Source: Leifsonia virtsii | GTDB lineage: Bacteria > Actinomycetota > Actinomycetes > Actinomycetales > Microbacteriaceae | NCBI RefSeq assembly: GCF_030433675.1 | Contig: NZ_JAROCB010000003.1 | Location: 558,001 to 622,000, forward strand | Length of the DNA: 64,000 nucleotides | Reading direction: 5' to 3' | Part shown: piece after piece, positions 49,109-58,898 of the stretch | Layout: every line of letters starts with the position of its first letter | How positions within the stretch are numbered: the stretch's first letter is position 1 | Program-made: the position numbers and the translations under genes | The notes under the pieces: model-generated | What the model was told of the DNA's origin: nothing | What the model saw: the letters and a program-made list of their open reading frames with translations, nothing else | Database searches by the model: none

Positions 49109-50809
49109 CTAGTCTCGGCTCACCCGCACCGCTTCGCCGAACGCCGCGACCGCGCCCGCCGGCGCCTCGCCGAGTCCGGTGCCCGACAGACTCGCCTCGA
49201 CGAGCAGGTCTCCGCGGCGGAAGCGGAAGACGCCCTCGGCGTAGGCGACGTCCGTCGCCGGGACGTCGGCGGGGATCGTCCGACGTACGGCGGTCAGCGT
49301 GCGGTACCACTCCAGCATCCGGGCGCCCTCGGGGCGGTCGAGTTCCGACCAGTCGAGCTTCGAGCGTTGGAAGGTCTCCGGGTCCTGAGGGTCGGGCACG
49401 ACCGCCGGGTCCCAGCCCATCCGGGCGAACTCGGCGATGCGACCCTCCGCCGTCGCCTTGCCGAGCTCCGGCTCCGGGTGCGAGGTGAAGAACTGCCACG
49501 GCGTCGAGGCCGCCCACTCCTCGCCCATGAACAGCATCGGGGTGAACGGGCCGAGGAGGGTCAGCGCGGCAGCGACGGCGAGCCGGCCGGGGTCGAGCGT
49601 GGCGGTCAGGCGGTCGCCGACCGCGCGGTTGCCGATCTGATCGTGGTCCTGGCTGAAGACGACGAGGCGGGTGAACGGGATGTCGGGGTCGAGCGGCCGG
49701 CCGTGGAACCGCTCGCGGAAGCTCGACCAGGTGCCGTCGTGGAAGAACCCGCGCCGGAACACCTTCACCAGGGCGTCCGGGTCGGCGAAGTCGGCGTAGT
49801 AGCCGGTGTCCTCGCCGGTCAGGTTGGCGTGGATGCTGTGGTGCACGTCGTCGTCCCACTGCGCGTGCAGCCCGTAGCCGTGGTGCGAACGGGCGCGGAT
49901 CAGCTTCGGGTCGTTCAGGTCGCTCTCCGCGATCAGCGTGCGCGGGCGCCCGGTCTCGCCGGCCAGCTCGTCGGCGAGCACGGCGAGGGCCTCGAGCAGG
50001 TGCGTGGCGCCGTGGTCCTGGAGGGCGTGCACGGCGTCCAGCCGCAGGCCGTCGACGTGCTGCTCGCGCAGCCAGTACTCCGCGTTGTCGAGGATGTAGC
50101 GGCGCACCTCGTCGGAGAGCGGCCCGTCGAGGTTCACGTTGACGCCCCACGTGCTCGCGCCCTGCCCGAGGTACGGGCCGAACTTCGGCAGGTAGTTGCC
50201 GCTGGGGCCGAGGTGGTTGTAGACGACGTCCTGGATCACGGCCAGCCCGCGGGCGTGGCAGGCCTCCACGAACCGCTGGTACGCGGCCGGACCGCCGTAC
50301 TGCTCCTGCACGGCGTACCAGAGCACGCCGTCGTAGCCCCAGTTGTGCGTGCCGTTGAACGCGTTGACGGGCAGCACCTCGACGGCCTCGACCCCCAGCT
50401 TCACCAGGTGGTCGAGCCGGCCGATGGCCGAGTCGAGCGTGCCCTCCGGGGTGAAGGTGCCGATGTGGAGCTCGTAGATGAGCGCGCCGGTGAGGTCGCG
50501 TCCCTCCCAGGCGCCGTCCGTCCACGCGTGCTCCTGCGGGTCGAACTCGCGGCTCAGCTCGTGCACGCCGGCCGGCTGGCGGAGCGAGCGAGGGTCGGGG
50601 AACGGCCCGTCGCCGTCCACGACGTAGCCGTAGTCGAGCGGCGCGTCGGGCAGCGCAGGGGACTCGGCGAGCTCCCACCAGCCGCCGGCGGGGGCGGAGT
50701 CGGAGGCCGGGACCGGCGTCAGCGGGAAGGTGCCGAGGTCGCCGAGCACCACATCCACGCTCCTGGCGTTCGGCGCCCAGACGCCGAACCGGCGGTCGCG
50801 CGCCCTCAT
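49109..50809 (-). CDS. treZ: Malto-oligosyltrehalose trehalohydrolase
   Basis: 566 residues. It has an N-terminal E-set domain ([17 protein letters not shown]) and a GH13 barrel with [14 protein letters not shown], nucleophile Asp in [11 protein letters not shown], acid Glu in [12 protein letters not shown] and [10 protein letters not shown]. It releases trehalose from maltooligosyl-trehalose. ATG 50809 overlaps the treY stop (ATGA). The TAG stop adjoins the toxin-antitoxin operators. Confidence 0.95.
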   Translation of the reverse strand: MRARDRRFGVWAPNARSVDVVLGDLGTFPLTPVPASDSAPAGGWWELAESPALPDAPLDYGYVVDGDGPFPDPRSLRQPAGVHELSREFDPQEHAWTDGAWEGRDLTGALIYELHIGTFTPEGTLDSAIGRLDHLVKLGVEAVEVLPVNAFNGTHNWGYDGVLWYAVQEQYGGPAAYQRFVEACHARGLAVIQDVVYNHLGPSGNYLPKFGPYLGQGASTWGVNVNLDGPLSDEVRRYILDNAEYWLREQHVDGLRLDAVHALQDHGATHLLEALAVLADELAGETGRPRTLIAESDLNDPKLIRARSHHGYGLHAQWDDDVHHSIHANLTGEDTGYYADFADPDALVKVFRRGFFHDGTWSSFRERFHGRPLDPDIPFTRLVVFSQDHDQIGNRAVGDRLTATLDPGRLAVAAALTLLGPFTPMLFMGEEWAASTPWQFFTSHPEPELGKATAEGRIAEFARMGWDPAVVPDPQDPETFQRSKLDWSELDRPEGARMLEWYRTLTAVRRTIPADVPATDVAYAEGVFRFRRGDLLVEASLSGTGLGEAPAGAVAAFGEAVRVSRD

Positions 50810-53061
50810 CGGACGACCGCCAGCAGCGCGACCGGGTACCGCTCGAAAACGGACGCCAGGCGCACGCGACCGTGGAACTCGCGGCCCGTCAGCTCGTCGC
50901 GCATCGGTTCCTCCCCGAGGTCGACCGTGGTGTCGGCCCAGCCACCGGTCGCGGACAGCCCGACGGGCAGGCGGGTGGCCAGCGCGATCGCGCCGCCACG
51001 GTCGAAGCCGACCAGGTGCCCGGCGCGCGAGCCCTCCGCGTAGACCGCTCGATAGCCGGTGAAGAGCTCGGGCCGGTCGCGGCGCAGGCGCAGCGCCTTC
51101 GCGGTGACCAGCACCTTGGCGGCGCCGGAGGAGTCGATGTCGGGGAGCCATCCCTCGTCGATGTGGGCGAGCAGCCCGGCCGACACGTCGAACTCGACCG
51201 GGCGCCGGTTGTCCGGGTCGACCAGCGACCGCTCCCAGCGCTCGGAGCCCTGGTAGACGTCCGGGATCCCGGGGGCGGCGAGCTGCAGCAGCTTCGCGCC
51301 GAGCCCGTTGCTCGCGCCGGGTCCGTCGATCACGGCGGACAGCGCCTCCACCTCGGCCCGCACCCGGTCGTCGTCGAAGGCGGCGTCGACGGCGGCGGCC
51401 ATGCGCGCCTCGAACTCCTCGTCCGGATCGGTCCACGTGGTCGAGGCGCCGGCCTCCCGCGCCGCCTTGATGGCGTAGTCCTGCAGCCGCTCGCGCGACG
51501 CGGGCCAGGCGCCGACGATCGACTGCCAGAGCAGGTTCTCGAGCGAGCCGTCGCCGAAGCCGACGCGCTCGCGCACCGTGCGCAGGAACCGCTCCCAGCG
51601 GCCGGGAAGCTCGGCGAGCACGTGGATGCGCGCTCGCGTGTCCTCCCCGCGCTTGGTGTCGTGGGTCGAGAGCACGGTCATCGACTCGGGCAGGCGGCGC
51701 TGCCGGTCGACCTGCCTGCGGTGGAACTCCTCCGGCGAGATCGCGAACTCGGACGGGTCGCCGCCGACCTCGGTCAGCGACACCAGGCGGGTGAAGCGGT
51801 AGAAGGAGTTGTCCTCTACGCCCTTGGCCATCACGGCGCCGGTCGTCTGCTCGAACCGGTCGCCGAGGCGGTCGGTGATGCGGGCGATGACCTCCACGAG
51901 GTCGGGCCGGGACTCGGCGGCCGCCAGGCGCGCCTCCTCCAGGTACTCCGCGCCGTAGGGGAGGTAGCTGCGGTACACCGGGAACCACGCGGCGAGCTCG
52001 GCGACGGCGTCGGCCGTCTCCTCGTCGGTTCCCTCGCCCAGCTCGCGCACGACCCGCAGCACCTCGGAGCGGAGGATGCCGTCGGCGACGGCCCGCTTCC
52101 GGCGGTGGGTCAGCTCGGCCCAGTCCTGGCTCTCCTCGCGCTCGTCGATCTCGCCGGCGAACGCGGTCAGCGGGCCCTCGCCGGACGCGTCGACGAATAC
52201 GCGGTCCACGACAGCAAGCGCGTCGTACCCGGTCGTGCCCTGAACGGGCCAGTCGGGCATCCGCTCGTCGCCTTCGATGATCTTCTCGACCCAGATCGGC
52301 GCGTCGCCGGCGAGGGCGCGCAGCCGCTCCAGGTACTGCGCGGGGTCGCGCAGGCCGTCCGGATGGTCGACGCGCAGCCCGTCCACCAGGCCCTCGTGCA
52401 GCCAGCGGCCGATCTCGCGATGGGTGTCGTCGAAGACCTGCTGGTCCTCGACGCGCAGGCCGGCGAGGGTGGTCACTGCGAAGAAGCGCCGGTAGTTGAG
52501 CTCGGCGTCGGCGCGGCGCCACGACATGAGCTCGTAGTGCTGGCGCGCATGCACCTCGCGTGGCGTGCCGCCGTCGGTGCCCGGCGCGAGCGGGAACCGG
52601 TGGTCGTAGTAGCGCAGTTCGCCGTCCTCGACGCGGAGGGCGTCCTCCTCGTCCGGGCCGTCGCCGAGGACCGGCAGCCGCAGCCGGCCGTGGCCGAACT
52701 CCCAGTCGATGTCGAAGTACGAGGCGAAGCGCGACCCCTGGCCGTTCTGCAGCACATCCCACCACCAGGCGTTCACGGCCGGGGTGGCGACGCCCATGTG
52801 GTTGGGGACGATGTCGACGAGCACCTTGAGGCCGCGCGCGTGGGCGGCGTCGGAGAACTCGCGCAGCGCCTCCGGGCCGCCGCGCGACTCGTCAACCCTG
52901 CTGTGGTCGACGACGTCGTAGCCGTGCATGGAGCCGGGCTCGGCCTCCAGGAGGGGCGACAGGTAGACCCAGTCCGCGCCGAGGCGCTGGAGGTGGTCGA
53001 GCACCTGCGCGGCGTCGCGGAGGGTGAAGGCGGGCGAGATCTGGAGGCGGTAGGTGCTCAC
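50806..53061 (-). CDS. treY: Malto-oligosyltrehalose synthase
   Basis: 751 residues. The GH13_26 features are [16 protein letters not shown] at the start, [22 protein letters not shown] (nucleophile), [10 protein letters not shown] (acid) and [15 protein letters not shown]. It isomerises the reducing-end glucose of maltodextrin to an alpha,alpha-1,1 link. The start is GTG 53061 with GACAAT six bases upstream, so it is probably leaderless. It leads the treY-treZ unit. Confidence 0.95.
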   Translation of the reverse strand: MSTYRLQISPAFTLRDAAQVLDHLQRLGADWVYLSPLLEAEPGSMHGYDVVDHSRVDESRGGPEALREFSDAAHARGLKVLVDIVPNHMGVATPAVNAWWWDVLQNGQGSRFASYFDIDWEFGHGRLRLPVLGDGPDEEDALRVEDGELRYYDHRFPLAPGTDGGTPREVHARQHYELMSWRRADAELNYRRFFAVTTLAGLRVEDQQVFDDTHREIGRWLHEGLVDGLRVDHPDGLRDPAQYLERLRALAGDAPIWVEKIIEGDERMPDWPVQGTTGYDALAVVDRVFVDASGEGPLTAFAGEIDEREESQDWAELTHRRKRAVADGILRSEVLRVVRELGEGTDEETADAVAELAAWFPVYRSYLPYGAEYLEEARLAAAESRPDLVEVIARITDRLGDRFEQTTGAVMAKGVEDNSFYRFTRLVSLTEVGGDPSEFAISPEEFHRRQVDRQRRLPESMTVLSTHDTKRGEDTRARIHVLAELPGRWERFLRTVRERVGFGDGSLENLLWQSIVGAWPASRERLQDYAIKAAREAGASTTWTDPDEEFEARMAAAVDAAFDDDRVRAEVEALSAVIDGPGASNGLGAKLLQLAAPGIPDVYQGSERWERSLVDPDNRRPVEFDVSAGLLAHIDEGWLPDIDSSGAAKVLVTAKALRLRRDRPELFTGYRAVYAEGSRAGHLVGFDRGGAIALATRLPVGLSATGGWADTTVDLGEEPMRDELTGREFHGRVRLASVFERYPVALLAVVR

Positions 53062-53235
53062 CGTCTCATTGTCCGGGAGGCGATCGTGCGCGTGTAGGCC
53101 TTGAAATCGCGCGCCGCGGCCATTACTGGTCCGGCGTCCGGCACCGGGTTGACTTATCGGCCGGATGGTACGGGGTAGACGCGCTCCGGACGCGGTGGGA
53201 GCGTCGAGACCAACCGGACCACGAAAGGGGACGTC

Positions 53236-53409
53236 ATGGGACTCGACGACAAGATCGAGAACGCGGGCGAGAAGCTCGGGGGCAACGCCAAGGAGGCCAC
53301 CGGCAAGGCGACCGGCGACGAGCGCCTGGAGGCCGAAGGCAAGGGCGACCAGATCAAGGCCGACGTGAAGCAGGCCGGCGAGAAGATCAAGGACGCCTTC
53401 AAGCACTGA
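53236..53409 (+). CDS. CsbD-family stress protein
   Basis: 57 residues, entirely hydrophilic and helical: MGLDDKIENAGEKLGGNAKE, TGKATGDERLEAEGK, VKQAGEKIKDAF. This is the full CsbD pattern. Homologues rise under general stress, and their molecular role is unknown. AAAGGGG lies five bases before ATG 53236. It diverges from treY, so osmotic-stress genes face each other across one promoter region. Confidence 0.92.
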   Translation: MGLDDKIENAGEKLGGNAKEATGKATGDERLEAEGKGDQIKADVKQAGEKIKDAFKH

Positions 53410-53426
53410 CCCGCGGGATCGAAGCC

Positions 53427-53454
53427 GCCCCCGCCCGGACCGCCGGGCGGGGGC
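53427..53454 (+). terminator. GC-rich hairpin after csbD-like gene
   Basis: GCCCCCGCCCGG (53427-53438), ACCG loop, CCGGGCGGGGGC (53443-53454), then TTCTTCGT. The 12-bp perfect stem with a four-base loop lies 17 bases after the stop. Confidence 0.8.
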
Positions 53455-53550
53455 TTCTTCGTGCGGGGACGATTCCGCGGACGGGCTTCACCGCCCGTTC
53501 ATCGGAGATTCGTCTATCGTTCACCGGTCGCGCGGAGTAACTTCCCGGTC

Positions 53551-53880
53551 ATGGGAGACCGAGCGGACCGCGCGAGGGCGTGGCGGGGGGTGTGGATCGG
53601 CGGCGCGCTGACCGCCCTCGCCCTCGTCGCCACCGTCGCACTCTGCATCGCGATCCCGACGCAGGGGGAGAACCCGCGTGCCTGGGGCGTCATCGTCTGC
53701 GGGCTCGTCACGGTGGAGGTCTGCGCGCAGCTGACCGCGCGCAACCGCCGCCTGCTGCGGCACTACCGGGGCGAGGATCTGGTGCCCGGGGGTGCGCGGC
53801 GCGGTGCGGGTGGGCGCGTGTCCGCCCGGCTGCACCACTCGGCTGCGGGCGCTCAGGTGCGCGCGAAGGCCGCCCGGTAG
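53551..53880 (+). CDS. Hypothetical two-helix membrane protein
   Basis: 109 residues. Two membrane segments (VWIGGALTALALVATVALCI and WGVIVCGLVTVEVCAQL) form a hairpin, followed by a basic cytosolic tail. TAACTT lies seven bases before ATG 53551. The tail end overlaps the convergent regulator gene by 28 bases. Function is unknown. Confidence 0.65.
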   Translation: MGDRADRARAWRGVWIGGALTALALVATVALCIAIPTQGENPRAWGVIVCGLVTVEVCAQLTARNRRLLRHYRGEDLVPGGARRGAGGRVSARLHHSAAGAQVRAKAAR

Positions 53881-54803
53881 CGCGTCGGGGGCACCCCGAC
53901 CTCCGCGTCGAAGTGGTGGCGGAGCAACGTCGCGCTGCCGAAACCGCACCGGCGGGCGACCTCGTCGATGGGCAGGTCGGTGGTCTCGAGCAGTAGGCGT
54001 GCGTGCAGGATGCGCTGCGTGGTCAGCCACTGCATCGGCGGCACCCCGGTCTCGGCGACGAACCGGCGGGAGAAGCTGCGGGTCGACATGTGCACGCGTT
54101 CGGCCAGGCTGCCGACCGTGTGCGTCTCGTCCAACCGGTCGGCGAGCTGGTCGAGCAGCTCGCTGAAGGTGTCGTCCTCGCAGTCGCTCACCGGCTTGTC
54201 GATGTACTGCCGCTGGCCGCCGTCGCGCTGCGGCGGGACGACCATGTTGCGCGCGATCGTGTTCGCGACCGCGCTGCCGAGTTCGCGGCGGACCAGGTGG
54301 AGGCTGGCGTCGATGCCGGCGGAGGTCCCCGCGCTCGTGATGATGCGGCCGTCGTCGACGAAGAGCACGTCGGGGTCGACGCGGGCCTCCGGGAAGCGGC
54401 GCTGCAGCTCCTCGGCGTAACGCCAGTGCGTCGTGACGTCGCGGCCGTCGAGCAGGCCGGCGGCGCCGAGGGCGAAGGCGCCGGAGCAGACGCTGAGCAG
54501 GATGGCGCCGCGGTCGTGGGCGCGGCGGAGCGCATCCAGGAACTCGGGCGGGTACTCGTCGCGGATCGTCGCGGCTGGGACGGCGATGAGGTCGGCGTCC
54601 TCCATCGCCTCCAGTCCGTAGGGTGCCGTGAGGGCGACCCCGATGGGGCTGTGGATGGGGGTCTGCGGGTCGATCGCGCAGACGCGGAAGTCGAACGGCT
54701 CGAGGCCCGCGTAGCTGCGGTCGAGCCCGAAGACCTCGCAGACGACGCCGAACTCGAACATGGCGAAGTCGTCGATCAGGGGGACCGCGACGGATCGGAT
54801 CAT
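53853..54803 (-). CDS. GlxA-family AraC-type regulator with DJ-1/PfpI domain
   Basis: 316 residues. About 1-170 are a DJ-1/PfpI-like amidotransferase fold with the nucleophile-elbow cysteine in LLSVCSGAFAL. About 210-312 carry two AraC HTH motifs (TVGSLAERVHMSTRSFSRRF, PIDEVARRCGFGSATLLRHH). Relatives control amine, betaine or carnitine use. TACACT lies seven bases before ATG 54803. The target is unknown. Confidence 0.93.
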   Translation of the reverse strand: MIRSVAVPLIDDFAMFEFGVVCEVFGLDRSYAGLEPFDFRVCAIDPQTPIHSPIGVALTAPYGLEAMEDADLIAVPAATIRDEYPPEFLDALRRAHDRGAILLSVCSGAFALGAAGLLDGRDVTTHWRYAEELQRRFPEARVDPDVLFVDDGRIITSAGTSAGIDASLHLVRRELGSAVANTIARNMVVPPQRDGGQRQYIDKPVSDCEDDTFSELLDQLADRLDETHTVGSLAERVHMSTRSFSRRFVAETGVPPMQWLTTQRILHARLLLETTDLPIDEVARRCGFGSATLLRHHFDAEVGVPPTRYRAAFART

Positions 54804-54889
54804 GCACGCCAGTGTACTGGCCGAATGTTTGCGAAGGTAGACCGAAAGCCATCTCGTGTCCGAATCTTTACGTCCGTAACGTGAAGGTC

Positions 54890-55105
54890 ATGGCAAACAC
54901 GACGTGGACACAGGGCATCGACCACGGCTGGGTGGCTCACCCGGCCCGCACGAACGGCGGACGTCCGGTCGCCAAACGGCGCTTCCTCCTCAGCGAGTGG
55001 CTGCCGTCGGCGATCCTCGCCCGCGGCGGATCCGTCACCCGCGAGACCGACCGCGCGCTGAGCGACCTACGCGCCGCGCAGTCCGCCCGCGAGACCGGTC
55101 GCTGA
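54890..55105 (+). CDS. Small hypothetical protein
   Basis: 71 residues, basic, with WTQGIDHGWVAHPARTNGG then a helical C-terminus (VTRETDRALSDLRAAQSARE). No known domain. TAACGT lies seven bases before ATG 54890, good support for expression. It is divergent from the GlxA-type gene. Confidence 0.62.
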   Translation: MANTTWTQGIDHGWVAHPARTNGGRPVAKRRFLLSEWLPSAILARGGSVTRETDRALSDLRAAQSARETGR

Positions 55106-55122
55106 CCGAGGTTCCTCCCCAC

Positions 55123-55179
55123 AGATTCGTGCCGAATGTGCGCTATGGCACCGCCATAACGCACATTCGGCACGAATCT
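55123..55179. terminator. Very long tight hairpin between convergent genes
   Basis: Arms of 27 bp (55123-55149 and 55153-55179) with a single mismatch and a three-base loop lie between the small hypothetical gene and convergent lacI-type gene. This is far longer than a normal terminator stem. Confidence 0.7.
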
Positions 55180-55184
55180 CCGGG

Positions 55185-56267
55185 TCAATGAGTGGCGGAG
55201 GCGGGGGTCGGCGCAGCGACGGAGGCGCGGCGGATGAGGGCGGCGTCGAAGACGACCGACTCGTCGTCGACGCGCTCGCCGCGGATGCGCTGAAGCGCGA
55301 GCCGCGCGGCGGCGGCGCCGAGCTCGTAGATCGGCTGCTCGACGACGGTCAGCGGCGGCGTGGTGATGCTGGTCCAGTCCGCGTTGTCGAAGGCGATCAG
55401 TGAGACGTCCTCGGGGATGCGCAGCCCGAGCGTCCTAACCGTCTGAAACACCGTCATGGCGATGAGGCTGTCCGACGCGATGATCGCTGTCGCCGGGGTG
55501 TCGCCCTCCAGCAGCTCGCGGGTCACCACATCCACGCCGCGCCGCCTGGCGTCGAGCCGGATGCCGCGCTCCGGCGACGGGATGCCTGCGTCGGTGAGCG
55601 CCTCCATCACGCCGTCGACGCGGTCGGCCACGCTGGACATGGTGATGGTCCCGCCGGGGGAGTAGGCGGGCTCCGGGTAGGGCTGCGTCGAGATGAAGGC
55701 GATGCGGCGGTGCCCTTCCGCGAGCAGTTCGGCGGTCGCGCGGGCGGCGGCAGTGCGGTTGTCGACCGTGACCGAGTCGTAGCGGTGGCCGTCCGCGCGG
55801 CGGTCCAGCAGCACGAGGGGGCGGCCGGCGGCGGCGACGTCCGTCAGGTGCGAGACGTGGGCGGAGGATGCGGGCGCGACGATGAGCGCATCCACCTGCT
55901 TGTCGAGGAGGACGTCGACGGCGGCTTCCTCCGCCTCCACATCCTCGTCCGAGTTGGTGAGGATGACGTCGTAGCCCGCCGCGCTCGCCACGTCGGAGAT
56001 GCCCCGCATGGCGTGGGCGAAGAACGGGTTCTCGATGTCGCCGACCACGACGCCGATGGTGTTCGAGCGGCCCGTGTTCATCGAGCGGGCCAGCGCATTC
56101 GGGCGGTAGTTGAGCTCCTCCGCGGCGGCGAGCACGCGCGAGCGCACCGCGTCGCTCACCTGGCCGTAGTCGCCGAGGGCGCGCGCGGCCGTCGCCTTGG
56201 AGACCTTGGCCGCGCGGGCGATGTCGGCGACCGTGACGGCGCGCCGCGATGCGGGGCGTGGGGACAT
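55185..56267 (-). CDS. LacI-family transcriptional regulator
   Basis: 360 residues. The HTH and hinge are TVADIARAAKVSKATAARAL and NYRPNALARSMNTGRS. A periplasmic-binding-protein-like domain follows, including VVVGDIENPFFAHAMRG and ALIVAPASS. GGAAGGG lies seven bases before ATG 56267; a longer in-frame form starting at 56342 would run into the operator. It is divergent from the ABC transporter operon and most likely represses it. Confidence 0.94.
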   Translation of the reverse strand: MSPRPASRRAVTVADIARAAKVSKATAARALGDYGQVSDAVRSRVLAAAEELNYRPNALARSMNTGRSNTIGVVVGDIENPFFAHAMRGISDVASAAGYDVILTNSDEDVEAEEAAVDVLLDKQVDALIVAPASSAHVSHLTDVAAAGRPLVLLDRRADGHRYDSVTVDNRTAAARATAELLAEGHRRIAFISTQPYPEPAYSPGGTITMSSVADRVDGVMEALTDAGIPSPERGIRLDARRRGVDVVTRELLEGDTPATAIIASDSLIAMTVFQTVRTLGLRIPEDVSLIAFDNADWTSITTPPLTVVEQPIYELGAAAARLALQRIRGERVDDESVVFDAALIRRASVAAPTPASATH

Positions 56268-56299
56268 CGGTGAGCCCTTCCTTTTCCGCACCTCGCCTG

Positions 56300-56329
56300 T
56301 TGACGAATCCCGGAGAGGTGTTGTAGCGT
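56300..56329 (+). promoter_or_regulatory. Promoter of ABC transporter operon
   Basis: TTGACG (56300-56305), an 18-base spacer and TAGCGT (56324-56329) make a sigma-70-type promoter on the plus strand. Transcription would start near 56336, just ahead of the LacI-type operators. Confidence 0.6.
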
Positions 56330-56342
56330 CCCAGAAAACCAA

Positions 56343-56381
56343 CTGAGACCGGTCTCAGCGTAATCGCCAGAGACCGGTCTC
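56343..56381. promoter_or_regulatory. Two LacI-type palindromic operators
   Basis: CTGAGACCGGTCTCAG (56343-56358) is a perfect 16-bp palindrome with the central CG of LacI-family sites. GAGACCGGTCTC (56370-56381) repeats its core. The centres are 25 bp apart. Both lie downstream of the likely start of transcription, so bound repressor would block elongation or initiation. Confidence 0.8.
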
Positions 56382-56454
56382 AGCAACCAAGAGATCGACG
56401 AGGATCGCACGTCCCGTTTCTCGCCGACCCGCCCCCACACGATTGGACCCCGCA

Positions 56455-57321
56455 GTGAAACGACGCACCCTCCTCCGGCCGGCAGCACTGCTGGCCGCCG
56501 CGGCCTCCGCCGCACTGGTCCTCGCGGCCTGCAGCGCAGGCGGCGCCTCCGGCTCGGCCACCAAGGACAACCCGTACGGGCTCATCGAGGCCGGCACCGT
56601 CCGCGTGGCGAGCCTGGGCGACTCCAAGCCCTACACCTTCACCGACGCGAGCGGCACCTTCACAGGCTTCGACGTCGAGCTGTTCACCGATGTCGCCAAG
56701 CGCGCGGGCATCGGCAAGCCGGTGTTCACGGGCCAGGACTTCTCCGGCCTCCTCGCCGCGGTCGCCAACCACCAGTTCGACGTCGGCGTCGCCGCCATCG
56801 GCATCACCGCCGAGCGCAAGAAGACGGTCGACTTCTCGGACGGCTACCTCGCCGGCTACCTGACCGTCCTCACCACCAAGGCGAGCGGGATCGACGACGC
56901 CAAGGGCCTCGACGGCAAGCGCCTCGGCGTCGTGCAGGGCACCCTCCAGGAGGCGTACGCGGTCAAGAACTTCCCGAAGGCGAACCTCGTCCGCTTCCCG
57001 GACAACAACGCCGCCGTCTCCGCCCTCAACAGCGGCTCGGTCGACGCGCACTTCCTCGACTACGAAGCCGCGAAGAGCTACGTGACGCAGTACCCGGCGC
57101 TCAAGGACGCCGAGGACATCCCGTCGTTCGACGCCCCCGCCGGCTTCGCCATCGCGAAGGGCAACCCCGCCCTCAAGAACGCCCTGAACAAGGGCCTGCA
57201 CGAGGCGATGGAGGACGGCACCTGGAAGAAGCTCTACCAGAAGTGGTTCCCGGGCTCGCCGATGCCGAAGCAGTACCTGCCGAAGGCGGAGCAGTCCTCG
57301 ACGCCCACCCCCTCGAAGTAG
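56455..57321 (+). CDS. Amino-acid-type ABC transporter substrate-binding lipoprotein
   Basis: 288 residues. A basic N-terminus, hydrophobic segment and lipobox LAAC (Cys26) mark a lipoprotein. The mature domain is SBP_bac_3 type ([55 protein letters not shown]). GTG 56455 is chosen because it leaves a proper signal peptide; a TTG four codons upstream is possible. No clear Shine-Dalgarno is seen. Ligand class is polar amino acid or a conjugate. Confidence 0.93.
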   Translation: MKRRTLLRPAALLAAAASAALVLAACSAGGASGSATKDNPYGLIEAGTVRVASLGDSKPYTFTDASGTFTGFDVELFTDVAKRAGIGKPVFTGQDFSGLLAAVANHQFDVGVAAIGITAERKKTVDFSDGYLAGYLTVLTTKASGIDDAKGLDGKRLGVVQGTLQEAYAVKNFPKANLVRFPDNNAAVSALNSGSVDAHFLDYEAAKSYVTQYPALKDAEDIPSFDAPAGFAIAKGNPALKNALNKGLHEAMEDGTWKKLYQKWFPGSPMPKQYLPKAEQSSTPTPSK

Positions 57322-57342
57322 GAGACCCGCAGGGAGATCCCC

Positions 57343-58131
57343 ATGGACTGGCTCACCACCATCACGCACACCTTCTTCGACATCCCGTCGATGCTGCAGG
57401 TCTTCCCGCAGCTGCTGGGCGTCGGACTCGTCAACACGCTGATCATCTCGATCGCGGCGACCGTCATCGGCGTCGTGCTCGGCATGGTGGTCGCCGTCAT
57501 GGGGATCTCCACCTCCCGCTGGCTGCGCATCCCCGCCCGCATCTATACGGACGTGTTCCGCGGCCTGCCGGCGATCCTCACCATCCTGCTGATCGGGCAG
57601 GGCTTCGCACGGTTCTCGCAGTCGATCTTCGGGCCCTCGCCGTACCCGCTCGGCATCCTGGCCCTGTCCCTGATCGCGGCCGCGTACATCGGCGAGATCT
57701 TCCGGGCCGGCATCCAGAGCGTCGACCGCGGGCAGCTGGAGGCGTGCCGCGCGCTCGGCCTCAGCTACGCCAAGGCGATGGCGCTTGTCGTGGTGCCGCA
57801 GGGCATCCGCCGCGTGCTGCCGGCGCTGGTCAACCAGTTCATCGCGATCGTGAAGGACTCCAGCCTGGTGTACTTCCTCGGGCTGCTGGTCGGCGAGCGG
57901 GAGCTGTTCCGTGTCGGCCAGGACGCCGCGGTGCTCACGGGCAACCTGTCGCCGCTGGTGCTGGCCGGTCTGTTCTACCTGGTCATCACTGTCCCGCTGA
58001 CCCACCTGGTCAACTACTTCGACAACCGTTTCCGCACCGGACGCCGGAAGCCGGCGCCGCCGGAGAGCGGCCTGGACGAGCTGGACGAGGTCCAGCCTCC
58101 CGCGCCGATCACCCTCGGGAGCAACACATGA
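57343..58131 (+). CDS. Amino-acid ABC transporter permease
   Basis: 262 residues, His/Glu/Gln/Arg/opine-type permease: helices around VGLVNTLIISIAATVIG and the coupling loop ACRALGLSYAKAMALVVVPQ that contacts the ATPase. A single permease in the operon implies a homodimer. A Pro-rich tail ends in LGSNT. The stop overlaps the ATPase start (ATGA). Confidence 0.94.
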   Translation: MDWLTTITHTFFDIPSMLQVFPQLLGVGLVNTLIISIAATVIGVVLGMVVAVMGISTSRWLRIPARIYTDVFRGLPAILTILLIGQGFARFSQSIFGPSPYPLGILALSLIAAAYIGEIFRAGIQSVDRGQLEACRALGLSYAKAMALVVVPQGIRRVLPALVNQFIAIVKDSSLVYFLGLLVGERELFRVGQDAAVLTGNLSPLVLAGLFYLVITVPLTHLVNYFDNRFRTGRRKPAPPESGLDELDEVQPPAPITLGSNT

Positions 58132-58898
58132 CGTACACCTCGCCCCTCCCCGCCCAGCAGACGCCCGACTTCCGCGGCTCCGCTCTCGACCTCGTCGACC
58201 TGACGATGGCGTACGGCGACATCGACGTGCTCCGCGGTGTGTCGATCTCGGTCGCGCCGGGCACCACGACGTGCGTGATCGGGCCGTCCGGCTCCGGCAA
58301 GTCGACGATGCTCCGCGGCGTGAACCGGCTGCACGAGCCCAAGGGCGGCGACGTCCGGCTCGACGGCGAGAGCATCCTCGGCACGAAGCCCGACGTGCTC
58401 CGCCGCCGCATCGGCCTGGTCTTCCAGCACTTCAACCTGTTCCCGGACCACAGCGCGCTCCAGAACGTCATGCTGGCGCTGCGCAGCGTCAAGCGGATGC
58501 CGAAGGCCGAAGCGAAGCGGATCGCCGAGGAGCGCCTCATCGAGGTGGGGCTCGGCGAGCGGATGGACCACCGCCCGCGCGACCTCTCCGGCGGCCAGCA
58601 GCAGCGCGTCGCGATCGCCCGCGCCCTCGCGATGGAGCCCGAGGTGATGCTCTTCGACGAGGTCACCAGCGCGCTCGACCCCGAGCTGGTGAAGGGCGTG
58701 CTCAACCTCATGGCAGACCTGGGCCGTCGCGGCATGACGATGGTCGTCGTCACCCACGAGATGAACTTCGCCCGCAAGGTGGCCGACCAGGTCGTCTTCA
58801 TGGACGAGGGCCGGGTCGTGGAGGCCGGGCGGCCGGACGACCTGTTCGACCGGCCGCAGAGCCCGCGCCTGCAGCGCTTCCTGTCGGAGGTGCTGTGA
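58128..58898 (+). CDS. Amino-acid ABC transporter ATP-binding protein
   Basis: 256 residues. Walker A is GPSGSGKST, Q-loop VFQHFNLF, signature LSGGQQQR, Walker B VMLFDEVTSALD and switch VTHEM. It is a GlnQ-type ATPase with about 20 extra N-terminal residues. It is coupled on both sides: ATGA with the permease and GTGA with the oxidoreductase. Confidence 0.95.
   Translation: MTYTSPLPAQQTPDFRGSALDLVDLTMAYGDIDVLRGVSISVAPGTTTCVIGPSGSGKSTMLRGVNRLHEPKGGDVRLDGESILGTKPDVLRRRIGLVFQHFNLFPDHSALQNVMLALRSVKRMPKAEAKRIAEERLIEVGLGERMDHRPRDLSGGQQQRVAIARALAMEPEVMLFDEVTSALDPELVKGVLNLMADLGRRGMTMVVVTHEMNFARKVADQVVFMDEGRVVEAGRPDDLFDRPQSPRLQRFLSEVL

Noticed and set aside
53147-53180. Alternative-sigma (SigB-like) promoter ahead of csbD
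   Set aside because: GGTTGA and GGGTAG are present but about 20 bases apart, too wide for the known spacing, and no good housekeeping -10 fits TTGACT either.
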